The translations under genes were made by a program, and so were the position numbers. This document shows positions 44,901 through 55,415 of a DNA stretch of 64,000 bases, one piece after another. The DNA comes from Alopecurus myosuroides (taxonomy: Eukaryota > Streptophyta > Magnoliopsida > Poales > Poaceae), in the NCBI GenBank assembly GCA_028641055.1, contig CM054059.1, positions 46,016,477 through 46,080,476 of the forward strand, given 5' to 3'. Position 1 is the first letter of the stretch; each line of letters begins with the position of its first letter. The notes under the pieces are model-generated. The model made no database searches and was not told the DNA's origin. It saw only the letters and a list, made by a program, of their open reading frames with translations.

Positions 44901-46882
44901 CAACGGAGATTTTATTACACGAGTTGACAAGGAGAAGACAATTGATGGCTCTTTCCTTGTTGACAAGCATCACAAATAGCATTGTTTTTATTGGACTCTA
45001 TGGTAGAAGGTAACTCATGACTACGAATAACATGTTGAACGACTTGTGAAGCTGGATGACCTAGGCGGTTATGCCATATGTGACGTGACACCTTGACACT
45101 ACTGAGTGCTTGCTTGATAACTGGGGCTTTAATCTCATATAGACCTCCACGGCAACGACCTCTAAGAATGGGTGCTCTCGTGTCCCGATCCTTTACAAAA
45201 AGATCATGAGGATGAAGTTCAATAAAAACATTATTATCACGGGAAAATTTACTCATGGATAAAAGATTACGAGTGGCATCGGGAACATGTAAGACACGAT
45301 TTAGAGCTAATGATCTAGATGACAAAGTGGGAATGATAGCTTGACCAACATTATGAATACGCATACCTGATCCATTTGCCGTGTGAACCTGCTCGGTGCC
45401 GTGGTAGGGCTCATGTGTGGTTAGCTTCTCCAAGTCATGAGTAAGATGATGAGTTGCACCAGAATCAACATACCATGTCGGGTCTACCACCTGTTGACGC
45501 CCACGGTTGCTACCATGAGATGCTGTCATAGCCATCGAGATTTGGCGTTCTGTGTTACTGCCATCATTGCCAATACCCAGATAGTCACGATTAAATCTCT
45601 TGAAGCATTTAGCAGCTGTGTGCCTCGGTATACCACAGAGTTGACATACAATAATAGTGCGGCCTGTGTTGTTCTTCTGCACATTATTAGGAGAATTGGA
45701 CTTCTATTGTTGAGATGGCGCTCGGGTATCGGGGCGATATGACGGTCTCGGACCACCACGTGCGGCATAAGCAGCAGCAGGGGCCGCTCCTCCGTAGGTG
45801 GATGCGTGTGCAGCAGGGTAATGTACTGCAGGGGTAGCACGACGATCCAACATGCGTTGCTCGGTAGACACAATCTGAGCAAACAAATCATGGATGGGTA
45901 TAGGGGTAGTACGTGCGGTGATAACACCATGTAATGCATCATAATCACCATCGAGGCCAGCGATAACATAGGAGATGAATTCTTCAGGACGAAGGGGTTG
46001 CCCTATACTCGTGAGCTGATCCGAGAGGGCCTTCATCTGATGAAAATAAACCGTTGCTGTTTTATTCTCCTTTTTGAGTTTAGCCATCTGCTGACGTATA
46101 CCCAAGGATCTAGCAGTAGAGGTGGAAGCAAACGATCCACTGAGCATCTCCCATGCCTCTCGTGAAGTAGCTGCAAACATCACCATACCAACAACATCTG
46201 GCATCATTGAGGAGACAAACACCGAGAGTATGGCTTGATCCTGTTGAACCCAATGGTGGTATGCAGGATTTGGCTGCTGCATCATGGTACCGCCATGGTT
46301 GACAACAATATGAGAGGCAGGACACGGGGTCGATCCATCGACGTACCCCATGAGTAGTTGGCTCCGAAGAAGAGGACCAACTTGAGCTCTCCACACCAGG
46401 TAGTTTTCACTAGTTAACTTGATGGTGATCGAATTTGTGATGTTGATAGCACCACCCGGAATCATCTGTCCACCTGGGATCATATGATTGTAGACGTGTC
46501 CTCCCTAGTTGTATACTGGACCAAGCAATGTCGGCGCAGCAGGCATATCAGCTGAATATCCGACAGTAGATGAAGATTGGCTCGGTTGGGTGAAGTATCC
46601 CATCATAGGCGCAAACGACAGAGAGCCAGGAAGAAACCCAGCGTGTTGTGCCGGCGCGGAGGGAGCAGGACCAGTGAGCACCCCAACGTGCTGTGCCTGC
46701 GCGGAAGGAGCAAGACCAGGAATTGTGGACGCCGTTGACGCGGTGACCAGGGGCGCTGTGAACACGTCCGTAGAGGCGACGGGCAGCGGAGCGATCGTGG
46801 CCGCTATCGATGCTGCTGTCGTGGTCATGACGGGCGAGAGGGCAGCGGAGGAAGTCGAGGAAGTCGACGATGAATCTATCAT
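41928..46882 (-). pseudogene. Copia-1 gag-pol polyprotein, three small lesions
   Basis: Starts MIDSSSTSSTSSAALSP at 46882. Gag: NYLVWRAQVGPLLRSQLLMG and the zinc knuckle CQLCGIPRHTAAKC (45646). Protease: WYVDSGATHHLT (about 45490). Integrase: [27 protein letters not shown], then [11 protein letters not shown] and [13 protein letters not shown]. Reverse transcriptase: [20 protein letters not shown] and [10 protein letters not shown] (near 42890). RNase [21 protein letters not shown] and [12 protein letters not shown], ending in EIEGGC around 41922. In-frame TAGs at 46505-46507 and 45704-45706 and a single-base shift near 44935 are the only breaks I see in about 1,650 codons. Autonomous activity is unlikely. 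Confidence 0.92.
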
Positions 46883-46969
46883 CGTGGTACGCGCGGCCGA
46901 TGTGCGACGGCGGCGGATCAGGAGTCGGCGGCGGCGGAAGCTAGGTCAGGAGCGGATGCTCTGATACCA

Positions 46970-47111
46970 TGAACGAAACAAGAGATCGATAGGTTTGGGC
47001 CAACCCGACGTGCCTCGTCGGGTAGGGATCGTTTACTATAAACACCACAAAAGAGTCTGTTACAATACGGATCGGACACCATACGTTATACACGTATTTC
47101 CTATTCTAACA
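46970..47111 (-). repeat. Copia-1 5' LTR
   Basis: 142 bp, directly next to the primer-binding site complement gctctgatacca (46958-46969). The outer edge adjoins the TSD cagat. Confidence 0.92.
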
Positions 47112-47181
47112 CAGATTACACACCCTGAAGCAGACCAGGTTCCTACTCAACAAAAATACTTAGAGAGTTCCAAAAAAGAAC

Positions 47182-48282
47182 TTGCTTTTCAACTCTGCTC
47201 TTCTCAACTCTGCTCTCACTTCTGCCACCACTTATTTCCTAATGATGTTCCCCGCCAAGCCTTGGATGATAAAGAAGTTGGACAGAATTAGGAGAAACTT
47301 GCTTTGGGGTATCGAGGAAGGATCATCTGGAGGAGGCAAGTGCATGGTAGGTTGGAAGAAAATCGGTTGCCCAAAATCTGCAGGAGGGTTAGGAATCAAA
47401 GAGCTAATGGCTTTTGGGAGGGCTCTTCGGTTGAGATGGATCTGGCTCAGTTGGGGAGAAGAAGACCGACCTTGGCTGGGATCTGATGTCCCTTGTGACA
47501 GCATGGACTTTGGCCTCTTTGCGGTTTGTACCCAAGTTTCCATTGGAGATGGCCGCAGATGCAAATTCTGGTCAAATAGTTGGTTGGATGGTATCGCCCC
47601 TAAGGACCTTGCTCCCTCCTTATTCAAGCTGGCAAGACGCAAGAGACTAGTGGTTAAAGAGGCCCTATCTAACAATCGATGGATGAAGGGGCTAATTAGG
47701 ATGAATTCCTCCGAGCAACTTGATCAGTTATTTGCTCTCTGGAGTAAACTACAATCTGTGGTTTTGACGGATGCCCCTGATGAGATCAAATGGTCCCTTA
47801 CTAAAGATGGTGTTTATTCGGCAAAATCAGCGTATGATTTTCAGTTCCTTACTAGAATACCGCAACCGATGCTCAATCAAGTTTGGAAGACTAAAGCTGA
47901 ACCAAAGATAAAATTTCACTGCTGGTTGCTTTTGCAAGAGAGATTGTGGACACGAGATAGGTTACAGAAGAGAGGCATTACCGCCCAGGATGCATGCCCT
48001 TTGTGCAGCCTAGTACCGGAGTCTACTGCTCATTTGACCATTCTCTGTGTTTTCTCCAGGGATGTTTGGTTCCAGTTCCTCGGCTCTCATAAGGACATTG
48101 TGGATTCATGTCTATCAGCTTCCTCGATGACTGATTGGTGGAAGAATGTGTTCAAGCTACACAAAGTGAAAGAATCAAGAGCTACTGCTACCTTGGCTCT
48201 TTACGTGGCTTGGAACATTTGTTAAGAAAGGAATCGATGTGTCTTCGAAAACCATGTCTCCTCTGCTGCTGTTGTTGCAAAT
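47182..48282 (+). pseudogene. Inverted LINE segment: RT end and zf-RVT domain
   Basis: Open frame with YFLMMFPAKPWMIKKLDRIR and NLLWG (end of the LINE reverse transcriptase region), CMVGWKKIGCPKSAGGLGIK, YSAKSAYDFQF and the zf-RVT cluster CPLCSLVPESTAHLTILC. After WNIC a stop at 48223-48225 interrupts ERNRCVFENHVSS. It is on the strand opposite to the poly-A end of the same insertion. Confidence 0.87.
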
Positions 48283-48635
48283 TTAGCGAGAGACGAGTAG
48301 CTTGGGTTCGTGATGGCCAGCGTCTCGAGGAACGGCAGGTTGACAGCCGCTGGTAATTTCAGCCGGCAGTAGGCTACACGTAGCGTCCGTATGACGGTGC
48401 AAGTGAAGAGCCTTCCTGGGAGGACATATGACCACCGCCTCAACATGGGCTTGTAGGCGGGTTAGTCGTCTTCGGTGTTGTCGGAGCCGCTGCCCACCTC
48501 TACTACCTTGTGGTGACCGTTGTCGTCCGGGTTCTCGGGTTTGCAGATGGGTCCGATGGAGAAGCGCAGGTCGAGGTGGAGCTCCTGGCTGCTATGCCGC
48601 AACACGTATGAGAGCCACTGGTTGACATGGACGTG

Positions 48636-48813
48636 TGTAAAACAGAAGGTTCTAGAAGAGTTGTAATCTAGTTTGTATCCTAGTCGGTTTAGATTAGCTA
48701 ACGTAAAGGGCAAGTCTTGTAATATACCTTGTACCATACGGATCATGTTTGATCCACTATATTAACATGGAGAGTGGCCGAGTCCAAGGCGCGCTTCACC
48801 TCATAATTTCATA
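48636..48813 (+). repeat. Copia-2 5' LTR
   Basis: 178 bp. Has ctagtt (near 48668) that the other LTR lacks. Contains no obvious TATA box, as is common in very short LTRs. Confidence 0.92.
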
Positions 48814-48865
48814 TGGTATCAGAGCCCACTTCTTCCTCACATCCGAACCCTAGATTGATCTAGCC

Positions 48866-51800
48866 ATGGCGTCTTCCTCGTCGGAACCTGCTCCCGCAAA
48901 TCCTCTTGCGGCTACGGTGCACGAGAAGTTAACTAGCGAGAACTTCCTGGTATGGAAAGCGGTGGTTCTTCCAGCGATCCGAGGCGCCCGTCTGCTCGGG
49001 TATCTTGACGGATCAAAGAAGGCACCTACAGAAAAGCTCCTCGTTGAAAGCGAGGTTGGTGGAAAGAAGGTGATGACAGAGGTGGAGAATCCTAATTACA
49101 TCACGTGGATTGAGAAGGATCAACAAGTGCTCTCTTATCTCGTTGGATCTCTCTCTCGAGAAATTCTAGTGCAAGTTACGGATCTGAATACTGCACATGA
49201 AGTGTGGGATGCAATTCAGACGATGCAAGCATCTCAGTCCCGTGCTCGGGTCATGTATCTGCGTCGTTCTCTCAATGATCTGAAGAAAAGGGAGATGACA
49301 ACAGTTGTTTACTTTAACAAAGTCAAGACCCTGGCGAATGAGCTCACTATTGCAGGAAAAAAGATGGATGACGATGACATTATCAACGCCGTCCTTAATG
49401 GCCTCGATGCAGAATTCAACCCTCTGGTTGAAGCCGTCTCAGCACGTATTGATCAGGAAATTACACTTGGAGAAGTTTATGCCATGCTATTGGCAGCAGA
49501 TGCTCGACTCCAGGCTCAGAGTGCGGATGCATGCGGTGGCTTTTCTGCTAACCTTGCCTCTCGTGGCTATAACAGTGGCCGAGGCAATGGAGGAAATCGC
49601 GGCGGCGGTTATGGAGGAAACCGCGGAGGCGGAGGAGGCAACTATGGTAATGGCCGTGGAAGTGGCTATGATGGGCGCAACAATGGAAATAATAACTCAT
49701 ATGGTAATGGAAACTCCTATAATGGAGGCAATGGAGACCGTGGAAATAACAATTTTCAACAAGATGGTGGCAATCGTGCGCGTTACAATGGACCTCCGTG
49801 TCAAATTTGCACCAAAGTAGGCCATCCTGCCTACAAGTGCTTTAAGAGGTTTAACAGGTCGTTTGTTACTCCAGAAGCACAGGTGCATGTAGCAACAACA
49901 TCACAAGATGTGGATACTCAGTGGTATATTGACACCGGGGCGACTGATCATGTTACGGGAGAATTGGAGAAATTAGCTATTCGTGACCGTTATCATGGTA
50001 ATGAACAAATCCACACGGCGAGTGGACAAGGTATGGCAATACAACATATTGGTCATAATGTTATTCATACTCCTGATCGTCCTATTCATCTTAATCATAT
50101 CTTGCATGTTCCTCAAGCAACTAAGAGTTTAGTTTCTGCTTCTAACTTGTTTCTGATAATAAATCTTATATTGAGACTCACCCTAAATTCTTTGTTGTTA
50201 AGGATCAAGCTACGGGGAAAACTCTTCTTCACGGCGCGAGTAGGAACGGTCTCTATCCACTTAATGGTGCCACCTCATGCCCCGATAAGCAAGTCCTTAG
50301 TACAAGCACTCCATAGTCATCTCGGTGGCATGCACGCCTTGGTCATCCATCATCCTCAATAGTTCAGGAAATTCTTAGTCGAAATAAAATTTCTGTCTCA
50401 AATAAACATGATGAGTTAGTTTGTGATGCGTGTCAAAAGGGCAAAAGTCATCAATTGCCTTATCCTAGATCTACTAGTGTTTCTAATGCTCCTTTGGAGC
50501 TTATTTTCTCCGATGTTTGGGGTCCTGCCTCTGATTCTGTTGGTCGCTACAAATATTATGTGAGCTTTATTGATAATTATAGCAAATTTACGTGGATATA
50601 TTTGCTTAAATATAAATCTGATGTTTTTCAGAAATTTCGTGATTTTCAACAACATGTTGAACGTCTCTTTGATCGTAAAATTCTAGCCCTTCAATCAGAT
50701 TGGGGTGGAGAGTATCAAAAGTTAAACTCTTTCTTTTCACGCATTGGTATTTCTCATCATGTTTCTTGTCCTCATCCTCGTCAACAGAACGGGTCTGCTG
50801 AACGTAAGCATCGTCATATTGTGGAAGTTGGCCTTTGTCTCTTAGCTCATGCTTCCATGCCACTTAAATATTGGGATGAAGCTTCCCTTACGGCTGTTTA
50901 TCTTATCAATCGTCTTCCTAGTAAGGTCATTAATCACAAAACTCCCACAGAACTTTTGTTCAAAACTCCACCAAATTCTTCGTTTTTACGAATTTTTTGG
51001 TGTGCCGTGTGGCCCAATCTTAGACCTTATAATCAGCATAAGCTTCAATTTCGGTCTAAACAATGCACGTTTCTTGGCTATAGTGGTCTTCACAAAGGGT
51101 ATAAATGCCTAGACATATCTACTGGCCGTATTTATATATCCAGAGATGTTGTATTTGATGAGTCTATTTTTCCTTTTTCTTAACTCGGACCAAATGCTGG
51201 TGCTTTGTTACGGGCATAAATCTCACTTTTACCTTCGGTTCTACGAAATCCATCTATTCTTGATCAGGAGCATGAATTACGTCATGATCATATGTCTGTT
51301 TCTGCTAATTTTTCTGATGAAAATAGCACCCAGGAGGTTTCTGTTGCAGGGAATCAAGACAGCAGCAATCCCGGAGAGGATATGACTGCAGATTCGGTGT
51401 CAGATCCGACAAAATCTCCGTCGGGATCCGCGGAATAGCAGCCTCGGTCAGGCGCTCAGTATTCCGCGCGGGATACCGCGCGCCCCACCGCGACGCCGAC
51501 ACGTGGGTCAAGCTCCGCCACATCTTCGTCCAGGCCCACGTCACTGTCTCCATATGCGCGGCCCACGTCGCTGTCCCCGTCTGTGCTGACAGGCGACAAC
51601 TCCACGACAGGAGCCAGTGCAGACTGTGCCGTTCCGTGTCGACTGCAGGGTTGGATCCCGAGAGATCCTTGACAGCAGGGCCTGCATCACCCGGATCGTC
51701 TGTGCATTCAGTTCCTGTGGACGATCCTGCACCAGTTCAGCGTGTACACACCCGTTCCCAAAGTGGCATTATTAAGAAAGCACCGGTTCCAACTGGTTTT

Positions 51801-53354
51801 GTTCGATGGCCGAATTTTTGCTCCACAGGTGAACCTGATTGTCTCGAAGAGGCTCTTGGACATGATAAGTGGAAAGTAGCTATGGATGAAGAGTTCTCGG
51901 CGTTAATGCATAATGGTACGTGGCATTTAGTTCCTCGTCCTCCTAGCAACAAATATAATTGATTGCAAATGGGTTTACAAAATTAAAAGGAAATCTGATG
52001 GAACAATTGATCGATATAAAGCAAGACTTGTGGCTAAGGGATTCAAGCAACGATATGGTGTTGACTATGAGGATACGTTTAGTCCTGTGGTGAAAGCTGC
52101 CACTATTCGTATTGTTCTGTCTATTGCGGTGTCTAAAAAATGGGATATGCGTCAATTGGATGTGAAGAATGCGTTTCTTCATGGCGTTCTGGAAGAAGAG
52201 GTATATATGAGACAACCCCCTGGCTATGAGAATTCAGTTGCTCCTGGCTATGTGTGCAAGCTTGATAAGGCATTATATGGTCTCAAATAAGCTCCACGTG
52301 CATGGTATTCTCGGTTATCTGCTAAATTGCATGCCCTTGGATTTGTTGCTTCTCAAGCTGATACCTCCCTGTTTTTCTATCACAAACATGGAGTTACAAT
52401 TTTTATACTTATCTATGTGGATGACATTATTGTCACTAGTTCTTCTATGCAAGCCGTGGATGCAGTTCTAGCAGACCTACGTATGGATTTTGCTCTCAAG
52501 GACCTTGGCTCTCTGCATTATTTCCTTGGTATTGAAGTTAAGAAGAATTCTGATGGTATTTCCTTGTCTCAAACCCAATATATTTCTGATGTTCTCAAGC
52601 GTGTTGGTATGGGAGGATGTAAACCAGTTACCACTCCGCTTTCTACATCAGAAAAACTGACTATTTCTAAAGGAGTACCTCTCAATGATGATGATGCTAC
52701 ACGTTACAGAAGTATAGTTGGTGCACTTCAGTATGTGACGTTAACTCGGCCAGATATATCTTTTCGGTTAATAAAGTATGCCAATTCTTACATGCTCCAA
52801 CATCTGAGCCTTGGACAGAAGTCAAAAGAATTGTTCGATATTTGCAGTACACTCTTTCTCATGGCTTGAAGCTTGTAAAGTGTGACTCTATGATGATTAG
52901 TGCATTCTCAGATGCAGATTGGGCTGGATGTCCAGATGACAGGAGGTCAACAGGTGGATATGTTGTTTTCCTTGGTTGCAATCTTATAGCATGGAGTGCA
53001 CGTAAGCAGCCTACTGTATCTAGATCCAGTACAGAGGCAGAGTACAAATCTTTGGCTAATGCTACAGCAGAGATTATCTGGGTGCAAACACTATTGACAG
53101 AACTTGGCATAGGACAGCCTAAAGCAGCAACACTTTGGTGTGATAATCTCGGTGCTACTTATTTGTCAGTTAATCCTGTGTTTCATGCCAGAACCAAACA
53201 CATTGAAGTAGACTATCATTTTGTTCGAGAGAGAGTTGCTAATAAATTGCTGAATATCAGATTTGTTCCCACCGGAGATCAAGTAGCTGATGGATTTACT
53301 AAGCCCTTGTCAGTTCGACAGTTAGAGGCTTTTAGATGCAATCTCAAGTTGTGA
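48866..53354 (+). pseudogene. Copia-2 gag-pol polyprotein, decayed
   Basis: Gag starts MASSSSEPAPANPLAATV; it has NFLVWKAVVLPAIRGARLLG, a long G/N/R-rich stretch (about 49570-49780) and the zinc knuckle CQICTKVGHPAYKC. Protease: WYIDTGATDHVT (49922). Frame lost at about 50150 and regained at about 50400. Integrase core: [38 protein letters not shown]. After a stop at 51181 the linker is broken, and reverse transcriptase resumes at 51636-51960 and 52030 ([20 protein letters not shown]). There is a TAA at 52288-52290 in LYGLK-APRAWY, then [12 protein letters not shown]. RNase H at 52842-53354 ([20 protein letters not shown]). It cannot function. Confidence 0.92.
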
Positions 53355-53365
53355 TTGAGGGAGGA

Positions 53366-53537
53366 TGTAAAACAGAAGGTTCTAGAAGAGTTGTAATTGT
53401 ATCCTAGTCGGTTTAAATTAGCTAACGTAAAGGGCAAGTCTTGTAACATACCTTGTACCATACGGATCATGTTTGATACACTATATTAACATGGAGAGCG
53501 GCCAAGTCCAAGGCACGCTTCACCTCATAATTTCATA
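53366..53537 (+). repeat. Copia-2 3' LTR
   Basis: 172 bp, preceded by the polypurine tract and followed by TSD acgtg at 53538-53542. Confidence 0.92.
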
Positions 53538-53911
53538 ACGTGGTCCCAGTGGTGGCATCGGGCAAAGGCCAGAAGGAAGCGGCGCAGCGGCACGTGGTGC
53601 CCCGCGCACCAGTGGCGGCAGAGGAACGCGGCACAGACGTCGTCGAGGAGCGCCCAGCTGGGGATCTTCCCCTCGAAGGCCTCGTAGCAGAAGTTGTTGC
53701 AGTCATTATCCCTGGCGCCCTCGTGCTCCTCGAAGGAGACCGTGTGGACGTTGCAGAAGATGTGGCGCCACCGGCTGGACAGCGCCGCCGCGCGACCAGC
53801 CTCCTTGTTGGGGAGGAAGGAAAGAACGTTACCCAGCACGAGGTCTGGGAGGTCGCTCAACCGATCTGTTCGCCCTGGTGGCCGCGACGAGGACAAGGAC
53901 GGCGACGCCAT

Positions 53912-54194
53912 ATCGAGTCGCCCGACTGGTTTGGATCCAGTCGATCTGCCAATACTCCAGGGTTCGACCTTGTAACGTGACTGGCAAGGATTTCTCTGCA
54001 GGGTTTAAGCGGAGCCCGATCTTCTAACCTGACTTGGACCGATTATAATCAGGAGAGACGATGGACCGACTATAACCTGGCCCTGACCGACTATAATATC
54101 AAGTGACAGATTTACAGTTCGGATCAGACTTTAGAGGCGGCGTCCGGAAGCATAACATAAATACGCATCGATCTTCACATCCCGCCGTACGACG
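53912..54194. promoter_or_regulatory. Spacer of the divergent F-box pair B3/A2 (possible bidirectional promoter)
   Basis: 283 bp between the two start codons. It carries three tandem copies of a 13-bp motif: gaccgattataat (54037), gaccgactataac (54064) and gaccgactataat (54085), pointing toward A2. The B3-proximal end shares actggtttggatcc and gtaacgtgac with the inverted left spacer (15446-15644). The motif includes a TATA-like ctataat. Role inferred. Confidence 0.55.
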
Positions 54195-54784
54195 ATGGCG
54201 CCGTCGCACAGACATAGAGGAGACCGGTGGTCGCGCAGCCAGAAAGGAGACCGGCCGTCGCGCAGCCAGAAAGGAGATCGGCTCAGCGCTCTCCCCGACG
54301 TTCTCTCGTACACGTCCTCTTCCTCTCACACCTCGTGTCCGATGAGGCCGCCCGAACGAGCTTGCTCTCACGCCGATGGCGCGCCATCCACAAAGCCGTC
54401 CCCATAGTAAACCTCGTCGACACCAAGACAGGCTACCACATTTGCAACGCCGACAAACTCAAGGTCTGCTTCGACCTCCAGGTGACGAGCGCGATCCTCT
54501 GCAAGGGCATGACTACGCCGATCCGCACCTTCCGCCTCAGCGTCTTCGAGCCCCCGGGCATGCTGCTGGACCAGTGGACCGCCACCGCCGTGAACTCTGG
54601 TGTCGAGGACCTGGACATCAAGCTCAGGTACAAGGACATGACCCGCGGCCTCTGCCCCTTTGACATGTGCAGCGGCGCCTCGGCGGACTTCAACAAGTGG
54701 GAGAGGAACAGGTACAAAATGACCTACTGCCGGATCTTCAGCTGCCCAACGCTCTGCCGCCTGCGCCTGGCACTACAGGAGACA

Positions 54785-55205
54785 GTCAAGACGCCGACGG
54801 TGGCCAGCCGTCGGCGAAAGTCGATCTGCCGTCGGCGTCTGGAGTCACCGACGGGGGCCGTCGGCGTCTTCCCATCGGCCTCTTGGCTCGTCGGCGTATC
54901 AGGAAGCCCGTCGGCGTATCCAGAGCCCGTCGGCGTATCGCGTACACGTAGGGCCCACCTGTCGGAATGGAACGGTTACGTTTTGAAAAGACGCCGACGG
55001 CCCACCCCGTCGGCCTATGGGCCACGTGGCGCCGCTAGATCGCGCGCGCGCGAGGACGCCGACGGCCCGCCCCGTCGGCCTATGGGCCACGGGCCGGTGC
55101 GCGCGAGGACGCCGACGGCACTGCCGTCGGCCTATGGGCCGCCATACATGCGCGCGCTGGGCCTTTTTCGTAGACGCCGATGGTTAGGCCGTCGGCCTAT
55201 AGGAA
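54785..55205. repeat. CACTA subterminal repeats (left)
   Basis: Dense direct and inverted copies of gccgacgg/ccgtcggc, many in pairs such as gacgccgacggccc...ccgtcggcctatggg. Such repeats are the expected binding sites of the transposon-encoded DNA-binding protein. Matching right-end copies lie at about 58139-58315. Confidence 0.85.
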
Positions 55206-55415
55206 CGTTCTGTCATTTGTTTTTTCCTGTTGTTTTGTTTTTTCCTGCTGTTTTGTTTAGGCCACATTTTCATACAATTTTAATTGCAGAAAATTTAAAA
55301 ACATGATAAAAATGATACAAAGAAGTTCCAAACATCATATCCATATCATCCAAACATCGTACAAGGTACAAAATCATCCGAACATCATCGATAGTGCGAT
55401 ACAAAGATCATCATC

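Larger units (their letters stand above)
41786..47111 (-). mobile_element. Copia-1: Ty1-copia element (5,326 bp), nearly intact
   Basis: LTRs of 142 bp lie at 46970-47111 (5') and 41786-41927 (3'), with TG/CA ends and the TSD cagat at 41781-41785 and 47112-47116. The primer-binding site is TGGTATCAGAGC on the minus strand (46958-46969), matching initiator tRNA-Met. The polypurine tract gattgagggaggg is at 41928-41940. The LTRs differ at 3 positions by eye (about 2.1%). The short LTRs and Gag type suggest the Ale/Retrofit lineage (inference). It sits in the 3' UTR of the twin-primed LINE. Confidence 0.93.
41712..48295. mobile_element. 5'-inverted (twin-primed) LINE inside B3, carrying Copia-1
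   Basis: The TSD agtagcttgggttcg flanks it at 41697-41711 and 48296-48310. The left end is a T12 run, so the LINE 3' end is on the minus strand: 3' UTR 41712-41785 and, beyond Copia-1, 47112 to about 47180. The rest (about 47181-48295) encodes LINE protein on the plus strand, that is, inverted. One TSD with a 3' tail in one direction and a 5' part in the other is the signature of twin priming. Without Copia-1 the LINE is about 1.26 kb. Confidence 0.85.
48636..53537 (+). mobile_element. Copia-2: Ty1-copia element (4,902 bp) in B3
   Basis: LTRs at 48636-48813 (178 bp) and 53366-53537 (172 bp) begin TGTAAAACAGAAGG. They end in ...TTTCATA rather than the usual CA, judged from the TSD acgtg at 48631-48635 and 53538-53542. 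The primer-binding site TGGTATCAGAGC follows at 48814-48825; the polypurine tract gattgagggagga is at 53353-53365. By eye the LTRs have 6 substitutions and one 6-bp indel (about 3.5%). It splits the codons for CHHWDHV and HVNQW of B3. Confidence 0.93.
40921..53911 (-). pseudogene. F-box/LRR/FBD gene B3, split by two retrotransposon insertions
   Basis: One reading frame lies in three pieces. 53911-53543 is the F-box part (MASPSLSSSRPPGRTDRLSD, VLSFLPNKEAGRAAALSSRW, VPLRRFLLAFARCHHWDHV). 48635-48311 holds HVNQWLSYVLRHSSQELHLD then an in-frame TAA (48462-48464), then RRWSYVLPGRLFTCTVIRTL and LPFLETLAITNPSY. 41696-40921 holds GWRSIQRLITSCPRLVDLTL to FBD-like VVADAEKIFM. If the inserts and one copy of each TSD are removed, the frame runs on exactly at both joints. 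Besides the inserts, the lesions are the TAA and an in-frame loss of about 9 residues near 41600 relative to B1. It is head to head with A2. It is the inverted counterpart of B1. Confidence 0.92.

Noticed and set aside
41712..48295. Two independent LINE insertions in opposite directions
   Set aside because: Only one TSD pair is present and only one poly-A end; twin priming explains both orientations in one event.
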